The notes beneath the pieces were generated by a model. The model ran no database searches and was not told where the DNA came from. It saw nothing but the letters and a program-made list of their open reading frames with translations. A stretch of DNA of 64,000 bases from Cryptomeria japonica (lineage: Eukaryota > Streptophyta > Pinopsida > Cupressales > Cupressaceae), in the NCBI RefSeq assembly GCF_030272615.1, contig NC_081405.1:648865420-648929419 (forward strand), read 5' to 3'. Shown here in pieces: positions 15,631-26,745 of the stretch (its first letter is position 1; every line of letters starts with the position of its first letter). The translations under genes and the position numbers were made by a program.

Positions 15631-18600
15631 ATGGCATCTAGCAGTTCAAGTTCATGTAGTTCACCTATTGTTGTTTTTCGGAGAGAAATTCCTAGGCTTG
15701 ATGGAACAAATTATAGGGTATGGAAGATTTGGATAGAGACTCGTCTGAGATGTCTTGGAAAGGAGATTTGGGAGATCACTAAGAATGGTGTTACATCATT
15801 TAATCTATCATCTACAAATCCTTCTTTGGCTAGTTTGGATAAAGAGCTTGAGAATGATTGTAGAGCTCGAGAAGCCCTTTTGTGTGCACTTTCTGATCAA
15901 CAAATTATGGGACTAGCTAACAAATCAACTGCAAAGGCTATATGGGACAAATTGGAGACTCTGAATGAAGGTGGCCCTACTATTAAAATTCCTAAACTTG
16001 ATGGTTATCGGGTAAGGTATGAAAATCTAAAGATGGAAGAAGATGAAAGGATTACTACTTTTATGGAGAGAGTTAATGAGATTGTTTTGGGAATTCAATG
16101 TTGTGGTGGATCTCTGAGCGAAGATGAAATAGTTTCTAAAGTAGTGAGAGCTTTGCCACTGGCTTATAAGATGAAGGCTACTATAATTAATGGGTTGAGA
16201 ACTTTGGCAAACACTTCTATTAATATGGATACCTTGGTTGGGAAACTATCTGCTTTTGAGATTGAGGAATTTGGACCTTCTGGAGCTATTAAATATGAAC
16301 CTTCTTTTCATGTAGCTACATCATATACTAGAAAGAGTGATAGGAAAGCTTTATATGTGAAGGAGCTAGAGGATGTGAAGAAAGAGGATGAAGAGTTTGA
16401 GAAAATTGAAGCCTTATTTTCTAGAAGAGTACCTAAAGGACCGACAAGATGTAAGAATGAAGGAAAATCACCTTTTAAATGATTTACATGTAATAAGATA
16501 GCTCATTTTGCATCTAGATGTCCTAAAAGGAATTCAAGATTTGAAGAAAGAGCTAGAAGATCTTTTAAGCCTAACCATGATTACCAGAACAAGCATAAGT
16601 ATAGGAAAAACAAAGACAAATCATGCTACTATGCAGATGAGGAAGGTGTGACTGATTCTGATGATGAATTGGCACAAGATTCAACTAGTGGATTGGGCAA
16701 TGGAAAGGAATGGGTATTTTTGGCTATCAAGGAAGATGATCTATTACCTAAAGAAAAGGCCCTTGCTACTAAAATTGAAGATAGGGGTGAAAGGGTAATT
16801 GATAGTCGATGTTCACATCATATGACTGGAGATAAAAGGAAGTTCTTATCTATGCAAGAATTTGATGGTGGTCTGGTTAGATTTGGAGATGACAAAGCAT
16901 GTATGATCAAGGGAAAAGGAACAATATCATTGGATGGCAAGCATAACACTAATAATTTTTATTATGTTGAAGGTTTAAGGCATAATCTTTTGAGTGTAGA
17001 ACAATTGGTGGATAAGGGATTTTAGTTACAGTTCAAGGATGGAAAATGCAAGATTATCAACAAATCTAGTTTTGAAATTGCAATTGGTACATAGACTAAA
17101 GGTAATATCTTTTATTTGAACTTCGATGAGAATTCATGCTTGATTGCACAAATTGATGAGACTTTTCTATGGCATAAGAGGTTGTGTCATGTGAATTTTG
17201 ATTGCATTGTCAAGATCAGTTCTACTGAGGAAGTTAGAGATATACCTAAGATTGTAAAGCCCTATAATCCAGTATGCAAGGAATGTCAAATGGGAAAGAA
17301 AGTCGGGATTTATTTTAAGAGTATACAAGACAAATCTAATGATGTTCTTGATCTTATTCATATTGATTTGTGTGGTCCTACTATAATCAAAAGTTTTCAG
17401 GGTGATAGATATTTCATGCTAATCATTGATGATTATTCTAGAATAATGTGGGTTACTTCTCAAAGGGAGAAGTTTGAAGCATTTGAAAAGTTTAAAATCT
17501 TTAAAGCTAAAGTTGAGACAGAGAGAGGTTTGAAGATTAAATGTTTAAGGTCAAATCAGGATGGAGAATTCACATCCAATGAATTTAATAGTTATTGCAA
17601 GAAGAATGGGATAAGGAGACAATTGTCTGCAACTCAGACAGCTCAGCAGAATGGAGTTGTGGAAAGGAAGAATAGAACTATCTTGGATGTAGCTAGAACC
17701 ATGATGATGGAAGCTAATCTACCTCATATCTAATGGAGAGAAGTTGTAAGCACAATGGTATACACATTCAATAGAGTTCATATCAAAGGAGATACTGGTA
17801 AGACACCTTATGAGTTATGGTTTGGTCATACACCGATAGTTAAGTATTTCAAAATCTTTGGTAGTAAATGCTATATCAAAAGAGATTATTCCATTGGAAA
17901 TTTTGATCCTAGATGTGATGAAGGAATATTTCTTGGTTATTCTAATGAAAGCAAAACATATAGATGTTATAACAAAAAGATTGCAAAGAATTGTGGAGAG
18001 CACAAATGTCAAAGTGGATGAGAAGAACAGAAGTCAAATCAAAACTTATGAGAGAGAACTGATAGTGGAAATGATCATAACTGGACTGGTAGCACCTATA
18101 CCAAAACAAAATATTGAACCAGTTACTTCAGCAATATCATAAAATTCAACAGTAACTGAAGATTAGGACAAAGGAACAAAAAATCAGAAGACTCCTAGGT
18201 ATGTAAGGTTGAATCATTCTTAAGATTAGGTCATTAGAGACAAAAACAAAGGAGTGATGACAAGGAGAAGGTTGGTAGCTGATGAGGTATGTTTTATTTC
18301 TCAAGTTGAACCAGCATCAGTAATTGAAGCTTGTAAAGATAAATATTGGATGAAAGCTATGGAAGAAGAATTAGATCAGATAGAAAAGAATAACACATGG
18401 ACTTTAGTTCCCCGGCCTATAAATAAGAATGTTATTGGAACTAAATGGCTTTTTCAGGAATATGTTGAATGTGGATGGACAAGTTGTGAGGAATAAAGAT
18501 AGATTGGTTTGTAAAAGTTATTCTCAGAAGGAAGGAACTGATTATGGTGAAACCTTTGCACCAGTAGCTAGGATAGAAGTTGTGAGATTATTTCTTGCTT

Positions 18601-19766
18601 ATGTTGCTCATAAGAATTACAAGGTTTATCAGGTGGATGTTAAGTGTGCATTTTTGAATGGAGATCTTGAAGAGGAAGCCTATATTGAGTAACCTGATGG
18701 ATTTTCACTTTCAGATGACAAAAATATGGTTTGCAAGTTAAGGAAATATTTATATGGATTGAAACAAGCCCCTAGAGCTTGGTATGCAAGACTGGATAAA
18801 TATCTTTTGAAGCTTGATTTCACTAAAGGTAATGCTAACAGTAATTTATATTATAAGATCACTAATGATGACATATTGGTCATTGAGGTCTTTGTTGATG
18901 ATATTATTTTTGGAGGTGAAGATAAGTTGTGTATGGAATTCTCTAATGATATGAAGAATGAATTTGAGATGTCTATGATTGGGGAGATGAAATTTTTCTT
19001 AGTTTTACAAATCACTCAAACTGATAAACGTATTTTCATCTAGCAAACTAAGCATGCTAGAGAGTTGTTGAACAAATTTGGTATGGAAAATTGTAAACCG
19101 GTTAGTACTCCTATGGTTACAATTGAGAAATTGACAAAGAAAGATGCATCTACATCGGTAAATCCTACTAGGAAAAAATCTATGAGTGATCCTAGAGAAA
19201 ATCATGAGAGTGCGGTGAAAAGGATTTTCATATATTTGCAGGGAACAACTGAATATGGTTTGTGGTATCCTAAAAGTGATGACTTTACATTATATGCATA
19301 TACAGATGCAAATTGGGCTGGAGATGATGATCGAAAGAGCACATCTGGTTGAGCTTTTTTTCTTGGAAAGAAACTTGATTCATGGATCAGAAAGAAGAAG
19401 TCATACACTTCTTAATCTACTGTTGAAGCTGAGTATGTTTTTGCTACTACTAACTGTACACAAGTTCTATGGATGAAGCAAATGTTGAAGGATATAAAGG
19501 TGGATTGTAATAAACTGGTAGTTATTCACTATGATAACTCTACTGCTATTGATATATCAAAGAATCTGATATTTCATTCTAAGACAAAGCAGATATCTAT
19601 CAAGTATAACTGTTTGAAGGAAAAGGTGGAAGCAAATGAAGTCAGTCTGGTTTATGTGAACACTAAAGAGAATATTGCAGACATTTTCAATAAAACTTTG
19701 CCTAAAGAATCATTTGAGTACTTTAGAGATCGATTCGAGGTTTCTGCCCCTCCAGTAGAGACCTGA
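15631..19766 (+). pseudogene. Element A gag-pol polyprotein, inactivated
   Basis: Starts at an ATG leading MASSSSSSCSSP. Gag (UBN2-type, to about 16479) ends in a TGA at 16480 that replaces the first Cys of the zinc knuckle; the remaining F-T-C-N-K-I-A-H-F-A-S-R-C still reads through. The protease site is D-S-R instead of D-S-G (near 16800). Integrase (17116-17733 and 17755-18021) keeps the HKRLCH and CKEC zinc ligands, but the second catalytic Asp is Asn (AAT at 17554). Reverse transcriptase (18254-19043) has the FVDDIIF active site and a frameshift near 18465. RNase H (19065-19766) lacks about 25 codons after KKSM. At least eight stops lie in frame. No functional product is possible. Confidence 0.92.
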
Positions 19767-20112
19767 GCGATGTTGTTTGGCATCAATTCAGTATGCATTA
19801 TCTGAGTTATTACTCATTCCGAATTGATGTGGTGGTGCTACTACTCAGGGCGAGTAGTCAGCTGTATTATTTAGATGATTTATGATTTTTCTTTGATGTT
19901 TTATGCTAGATCTTTTGCATTGATGTCAAAGGGGGAGAGATATATGTGAAAAATAGAGCTTAACAGAATATCAGTCATAAGTGATTTTGGTTAAGAACTT
20001 CATTGCTATATAATTTTGAGGGAGATTGTTGGTTGTCTTCCACTGGGGGAGACCTACTTGGCATTTTTTAGCACTTGGATGTTTTTTCACATCTAGTATT
20101 GCCATCAATGCC

Positions 20113-20123
20113 AAAGGGGGAGA
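20113..20123 (+). other. Element A polypurine tract
   Basis: aaagggggaga lies immediately before the 3' LTR. It is the same sequence as in elements B and C. Confidence 0.85.
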
Positions 20124-20124
20124 C

Positions 20125-21380
20125 TATTGTCAATTTGGAGGAATTGGTTATGTATTGCATTGATGTTTTTTCATTGATGGCAACACCAGTTTTCGATTGG
20201 TTCCGGTAGAGTGGTTGATTATGATATTGATCTAGTAGGATCTAGTATGCTTTGGTTTGTGTAATTGCTTTGGATCTGTCATTCATGCTATTCAGATATA
20301 TATATCGTGATCAGTTAGTTTGAGATTTGATGACTTGGGAGATATCATTTGTTCTAGTAAGCCTTTTGGTCACCGATAAGGGTTTTACCGGTAGAGCTTT
20401 GTTGAAGATCTTTTGATGCACCTAATAAGTGGTGTTGGTGCGGCTTCTAGATTACTTTTTGGATGTTGTTGGTTATCTTGTTTATGTTTTAGTTCATCGG
20501 TGGTGTTGGATTTGGTTTATAGCAACCTATTTTGGGTCCAGTGTTATCTAGGTTATGGACCGGTTTCTATAACGTGTTGGAGGATGTTCCTAATGTGTTA
20601 TCGATAGGATTTAATGATTGGTTTACATCATTTTCAGCCTAAGCCGACTTGGTTGATCATTGGATTATGGGTTTATGTCATGAATTTATTGTATTATCTT
20701 TTAGGTGGCCGACCTAATTGTTTAGGTCCTGGGTTGGTATAAATATGATGTAAGATCTCTTTGTAGATCATGGTTTATGGGTCAAAAACAAAAATATTAT
20801 CGAATGATCTGTGTGCGAATAATTTTATAATCATATGGAGAAGGTTTGGTCAATCATAGGTGACCAAATTGGGTTTGTAAGAGAGGTTTAAGGCCTTTGG
20901 TATTGACCTTAATTGGAACTATACTTAGGCATAGGAGATTTTATACTTGCAGTTCACTCTTCTTTCCAGATTGTATTATAATGTTTATGTAGTCAGTGAG
21001 GCTCCTTTTTGTGATGAGCAGTGCACTTTAGGCTATTGGCCTTCCAGCATGTGTATGCCCCTTGTATTGTAATCACATACTTACTGCAAAAGTATTATTT
21101 GACTGTGGGTAGGCTTCCCACCTTGGTTTTTCCCTTTGTCGGGTTTTCCACGTATAAATCTTGGTGTCATGTGTTATGGATGGATGGTAGTTGTTTTGTG
21201 ATTTATGTTTATGTTTAAATGCTTTATCAGTCATTCTGGTATTTTGTTTATACATTCTAGTATTAAGTTTATGTGTTCTGGTATTAAGCATTTAAATGCT
21301 TAAAGTTTTATATTCCGGTGACAACTAATTCACCCCCCCCCCCCTCTCAGTTGTCCTCTAGTTATTTGAGTTGTCTAATA
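20125..21380 (+). repeat. Element A 3' LTR
   Basis: It spans 1256 bp from tattgtcaatttgg to gtctaata. Both terminal dinucleotides deviate from TG..CA by single transitions. It carries a segment (about 20262-20410) missing from the 5' LTR. Confidence 0.8.
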
Positions 21381-22590
21381 GATACATGGATGTAGAGGTA
21401 GATATATGGAAAGGGAGTGAGAAACCCAGATAAGCGAGAGAGAGGTGATTACCTAGACTCTAGAGAGAATACAAAAGGAAGAGAGAATAACAAAGAATGG
21501 GGAAGTGAGATATATATGGGGCTATGTATGGATGGGGAAATAGAGAGGGAGAGGGGAAGAAAGGGAGGGAGATACCTAGAGAGGGGAGGAAGGTAGAAGA
21601 GGAGAGACAAAAGAAAAAAGAGAGCAGTAAGAGGGGATGGATGGAGAGATAGACATGGAGGGATTGAGAGACCTATGGAATGAGGAGATAAAGAGGTTAG
21701 ATGAGAGAGAGAAAAGGAGGAGTTCATAAAGGGATAGGGTTAAGGGGGAGGGAGACAGAGGGAGATAACTATAGATGTGATATGAAGATAGGTGAGAGAC
21801 CCAGATAGTGAGAGAGGGGTGATATATATAGAGGGGTATAAAGAGAGGTGGGTAATGGGCCCTATATGTAGAGGTAGATATGTGGAGAGGAAGGGAAGGA
21901 GAAACCTAGAGAGGGGAGAGAGTTTGGGATGGAGAGGTGATGACCTATACAATAGAGATAGAGAAAAAGAGAGGAAGAGATAATATGAGACAATGGGGGA
22001 GGGAGATAGAGACGGAGATGGGAAGAAAGGAAGGGAGAGACCTAGAGAGGGGAGGGAGAGAGGAAGAGATAGAAGAACAAAGAGATGAGTAAGAGGGGAT
22101 GGATGGCAAGGTAAACATGGACGAAGTGAGAGACCTAGGGAATGAGGAGATAGATAGGCTTGGAGAGAGAGAGACAAGAGAGGGAGAGAGCTCATGAATG
22201 GATAGGGACAAGGGGGAGGGAGAAAAAGGTGGAGATGGATGGAGAGAACTAGAGGGTGGACAATTAGATAGGTGAGAAACCTAGAGGGGGAGAGAGAGGT
22301 GGGTAATAATATAGAGAGGGAGAGGTAGTGAGGTAAATTGGTAGGGAGGGAGAACCCTAGATAAGGGGAGAGAGAGGATAGAAGGGATAGGTAGTGATCA
22401 AGATAATGGAGAGAGAGGGGAGAAAAACAATGAGAGAGAGAGAGAGTCAAGATAGAAATGGGGGTAAGGAATGAATCAAAGGTAGAGAGGGTGGGATATA
22501 CCTACAGAGGGGAGACATGAGAGAGACAATAGAGGTAGAGTGATAGGTCTAGAGTTTAGGGAAGATAAAGAGAGTGAGATAGAGACATAA
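21381..22590 (-). repeat. Purine-rich satellite, inverted part, segment 3
   Basis: About 1.2 kb of GA-rich plus strand with repeated gagagacctag and gatacctagagagggga motifs. It is the continuation of segments 1 and 2 after elements E and A. Open frames on either strand are low-complexity only. Confidence 0.8.
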
Positions 22591-23298
22591 ATAATGCTAA
22601 TAGGAGCATGTTGATTACTGAAATTTGATTATCTAAAATTTTATATGATCCTCTAAAAACTAAAATCTACATTATAACTCATATAGAGTTGAAACCACTC
22701 TCAAACATCTTGCCAATATATACATGAAATATAACTTAAAGTATAAGAAAGAAAAAGGAAATTTTGAAATGTGCCTTAAATGTTATATTTCATGTATATA
22801 TTCTTCTTCGGGGGTGAGTATAACTTGTCCACAAATTAGAAAATTTGCACATTCACAAAACCTTTAATTCAAAAATGCAAAGCATTTGGCGAGCACCAAA
22901 TTCGATACTTGCCAAATTGAAAAATCCACATTTCACATTTGGCGAGCACCAAAACTAGTACTTTCTAAATGTGAATTGTGAGTTTTTTGCATTTGACAAG
23001 TGCCATATTCAGCAATCGCCAATTTTTTTGCATTGGAAAACACCAACCCTTTAGGTTGGATTGTACTTAGCGATGACCATTTCAAGCTCGATACATGTTT
23101 TTATCAAAAGATTAAAAACGTTCACATAATTTTGGTCGTTTTATTCATCAGGTTTGCATGTCTTTCAATACAACTAAAAAAATACCTTAATATCATTAAG
23201 CTCTCTCTTACCTATCCAACCATATAATGTGTTTCACATTTTGATTTGTTAAGGATTTCATCTTTAATTTATTTTATTAGTGTGTTTATTTTTTATCA
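22591..23298. other. Unassigned AT-rich spacer with a degenerate 53-bp repeat
   Basis: No gene or element end is recognisable. It contains three spaced copies of catttggcgagcaccaaa-type sequence (22883, 22936 and a degraded one at 22990). Confidence 0.5.
22883..23025 (+). repeat. Three degenerate units of 53-54 bp
   Basis: The 18-mer catttggcgagcaccaaa is identical at 22883 and 22936 and appears as catttgacaagtgccat at 22990. Each is followed by AT-rich sequence containing a (g/c)cca-type core (tacttgccaa, tactttctaa, caatcgccaa). Confidence 0.65.
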
Positions 23299-24390
23299 TG
23301 TAGCATCCTAAATTGTAATCCCTTACACTTTTGTCCACTTTAGAGCCCTCACCTTGGAGTTCATTCTCTGAGACCTAAATAGGACCTAATTATGCTCTTT
23401 CTATGCATATTTATCATCATTTTCACTTTTCACATCATTCTACCCCTCAAATTTGGTATTTGATTAAGTAGGACCAAGGTGTGGCATCCTGGTCCCCTCA
23501 AGACCAAAGCACCCAACACCCTAGTCCTCCCAACTAGGATCCAAATTCAGACCTTTTAATGGTCAAATGTGAATGGGAATTCCAACTTTGTGTAAGCTCA
23601 TGTCAGAAAATTAAATCATTTTTCAATGAGCAAGTATAAAAAGAGGTCTACCCCTCTCATTTTATCATCTGGAAACCATATTGATTAATCAATTCAAGCA
23701 ATCAAGCATCCAAGTTCAATAAAGCAAGTAATTAGTCTTCTTTCAAATTTTACAGCAAAGATAAAGTCAAGATTCAAGAATTGGAGTTGACATTCATGTT
23801 GTATGTTATTAAATACTTCATGAAACCCTAATTCCATGTAGGGACAAACAAAACTTCACAAGGAGGTATAGCATTTGTGTTTCATTCATTATTCAACATC
23901 TCCCTCCCAATGAGAACATTTTCTTTACTGCAATTCAAACAGATTTCATTTCAATTTCATGTGTAATTCCAAAACTGGGGTTTGACCTAAGGCAAACCCC
24001 TATTCCCAATCTATTTCCCTTCTCTAGTGTGTACAAGAATAGTTATGGAGTTGTGATCTTCTAGATAATATTTATTTGCAGAGACAAATCGATCCCCCAT
24101 TGAACTGTGAAAAGTGGAGGACCAGAGCGACCGTCACAAGGATCCCAACAAGTCAGAAGCTCCTTCTAGGAACATATCAGAATCCTCTTGCAATCCTCAA
24201 ATTTAGGTGTGTAGCTCAATCTGATGACTATTATGCATTTTTACATCATTTTCCAACACATTTACCCCAATTTTAGCAAATTCAAATTAAGGGAAAGAAG
24301 AGGCGTATTGCAAACCCCCTAGAATTAAATCAATATTCTAATGTCTTAGGTTTAGAGCCATCTAATTCCTATATTTCATAAATGTAATGA
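23299..24390 (+). repeat. Lone diverged LTR related to element E
   Basis: It starts tgtagcatccta, which is the start of the E LTR read on the minus strand. It keeps several E landmarks in the same order: catgaaaccctaattccatgt, cttcacaaggaggtata, ggtttgacctaaggcaaaccc and ttcccaatctatttccct. No internal region or second LTR is adjacent. The right end is uncertain because similarity fades after about 24070, and no target duplication was found. It is more diverged than the two E LTRs are from each other. Confidence 0.55.
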
Positions 24391-25047
24391 TCCCCAAGTA
24401 AAAATTAGAAGTTGTCACACATCTAATGGTGAAAACCCTAATTTTTCACCATCGCAAGTCAAAAACCAACATGTGCTATTTTGGGCATAATTTTTTATAT
24501 GTTCATCAAATTTCAAAGAAACTTATATTTTTAGAAACTAGACTCCATTCTAAATGACTTACAAAACAAGTTTTGATTTTTTATTAGTTTTCAATGATTT
24601 TGAGAGGAGCACGCTCAAATTTCTATTTTTTTAGGATGTGTCCACTTCAAAAATTAGTAAACAATCATATACTAATTAAAAATTAGTTGAAAAATTTGGC
24701 ATATACTACAAGGTGTTAGCTAATTTCTCATTGAATCGATTTTAAAAATTCTAAAAAAAATGTTAATATTTTAGAGGAGCCACAATAAACGCTATGTTAT
24801 GCTTTTTGCATAAAAACAGGACCAAATTTTGTGGCCCCCCTTTTTGAAGCCCTTAATCTCCACCAATTTCAAAACAAATTAGTATTTTAGAAAGTAGACT
24901 CAAAGCACTCTAATTCTTGTTCTTGTTGCATCCTCAAATTTGCATTATAATTATGCTCGATTTGTTGTTGAAGTTCAACCTTTGCTGATTCAAGAAAAAG
25001 AAAAAAAAGGGCATCTTAAGACCCCCTTTTGGTACCACAACTTGGTG
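24391..25047. other. Unassigned intergenic DNA
   Basis: AT-rich sequence without a recognisable gene. After removing element B it joins directly to 31085 onward. Confidence 0.4.
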
Positions 25048-25052
25048 CACAT

Positions 25053-26674
25053 TGTTGGCATATGTGCAGAGCTTGATGACATGATGATATTGTATGTTGT
25101 CATTGATGTCAATGTGCTAAATTATGAACCGGTATATTGAACTAAGCAAACTGATAAGAGAACCGGTATGATACTGTGAACCGCTATATGTTGTCAATAT
25201 GTTGAAGTATGAACTGGTATATTGAAGTAAGCAAACTGGCAAGAGAACCGGTATGATATTGTGAACCGGTATATGTTACAAAGTGAAGCAGTATGTTGGA
25301 ATGAGAACTGGTATATGTGAAAAATTGAAGCGGTATGTTGGAATGAGAACTGGTATATGGGAAGTTTTGTATCGGGGTTTCATTTGGTATGACTACCGGT
25401 TGGTAGTCTCAACTTTAGGGTTTCTAGTTGATGCATTCCAAGCATGTGTGATTCAACTGATGACATCTTGTGATGAGTTGGCATTGTAATAAAGATCATA
25501 TCATGTTGCCACGTCAGCCTTGTGTGCGTGAAGGGTTTCCTTGAGGATCTTGTATGAAGAAGTTTGATCCTATCTACCTCGGGAATGTGCGAAGTCTCTG
25601 TAAACAGTGGAGAGCACGTGATGGGTTATCAACTTCCTGAAGTGGCAAATAATGAACATTGGAGAAAGTCTTGAGATCTATTCGAGATTGTTGTATTCAA
25701 TGCAGTATGATTAATGGTCAGGATTGAACTGACTGAATTGTTAAACCTAAATATTTAGGGTTTAGGGTTTATGCTACAGACCTATCTGTTTCCTATAACG
25801 TCGATGATGTTTTTCATTTTGAAGTTGTTGGAAAATGTTATGTATATATCCAAGTGAAGAGATACTTGATTCTTGCCAGACCGGAGAAGTGCGTGGATAC
25901 CTGCAGAGTGTGATTGCAGAAGCAAAGGAACTAAAGAGGATCTGCCTTGGCATTGTGTGCTATTATTAGATCACTGTATTACCTATTGACTTCTAGCCAT
26001 TTCAGCAGTTGGAAAATCCCTTAACCGAGTAGCTTTAATAGGCTTTTGTATAAATCCTTTAATAGGGTGACTCAATTCAATGAGTTCTTCAAATCCTCTT
26101 GCGAGGTAACCTTTAACAAGGTTCTAACCTTTAACCAGGTATTTAGCCATCCCTTAAACCGAGTGATCCCTAGCAGGATCAGTTCCTAGCAGAACCTATT
26201 GTAAAAGTCTTTAACTAGACTAGGCTCCTAACAGAGTGGACTTTAGAAGAGTTCAAAGAATAGCTTGTGGGTATTCATCCCCACCGTGGTTTTTCCCAGT
26301 TGGGTTTCCACGTGAAAAATCAATGTGTCATGTGTGATACTTTTCATGTGATGCTTTAATATTTTCTATCAAGTGGTAAAGCATGTTGAACCAGTAGTCA
26401 TTATATTTCTAATGATATATTACTTGTTTATGCATACAGGTGAAGTGGAAATGAGATATTAGACTTTGTGGAGATCTAAGTGTTACCGGTTTATGTCTTT
26501 CACATTCTCATTGTGTTTTACCGGTAGTGCCCTGATTTAGACCAGTGTTACTATTTACCAGTTAAGTGTAGTCTTTGTAGTTAAACTAGTTCAGGGAAAG
26601 TTTTTTTTGCCTATACTGATTCACCACCCCCCCTCAGTACTGGTTTGGTATTAACCGTTCATCATTATTCATCA
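25053..26674 (+). repeat. Element B 5' LTR
   Basis: It spans 1622 bp. It has an 85-bp direct duplication starting at 25123 and 25208, and a further tandem duplication of roughly 40-45 bp (about 25284-25370) that the 3' LTR lacks, which explains most of the 54-bp length difference. Confidence 0.9.
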
Positions 26675-26676
26675 AT

Positions 26677-26692
26677 TGGTATCAAAGAATCC
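26677..26692 (+). other. Element B primer binding site
   Basis: tggtatcaaagaatcc begins two bases after the LTR. It is initiator-Met-type with decay at its 3' half. Confidence 0.75.
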
Positions 26693-26745
26693 TCTAGGTC
26701 CTTTGTGTTGTAAGCTTAACCGCTTGAGGAAAAGATCCTACTCTA

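Larger units (their letters stand above)
14494..21380 (+). mobile_element. Element A: degenerate full-length Ty1/copia retrotransposon
   Basis: Layout is 5' LTR (14494-15574), primer binding site, gag-PR-IN-RT-RH, polypurine tract and 3' LTR (20125-21380). Domain order, with integrase before reverse transcriptase, defines Ty1/copia. The LTRs differ by roughly 10% where aligned by eye, and the 5' copy is 175 bp shorter. Flanking 5-mers (GACAA left, GATAC right) match only partly, so the target duplication has decayed or the ends are off by a few bases. The element sits in the GA-rich satellite, which continues at 21381. Its internal protein sequence is closest to element D. Confidence 0.9.

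Noticed and set aside
14489-21385. Target site duplication of element A
   Set aside because: GACAA and GATAC agree at only three of five positions, so I do not claim one.
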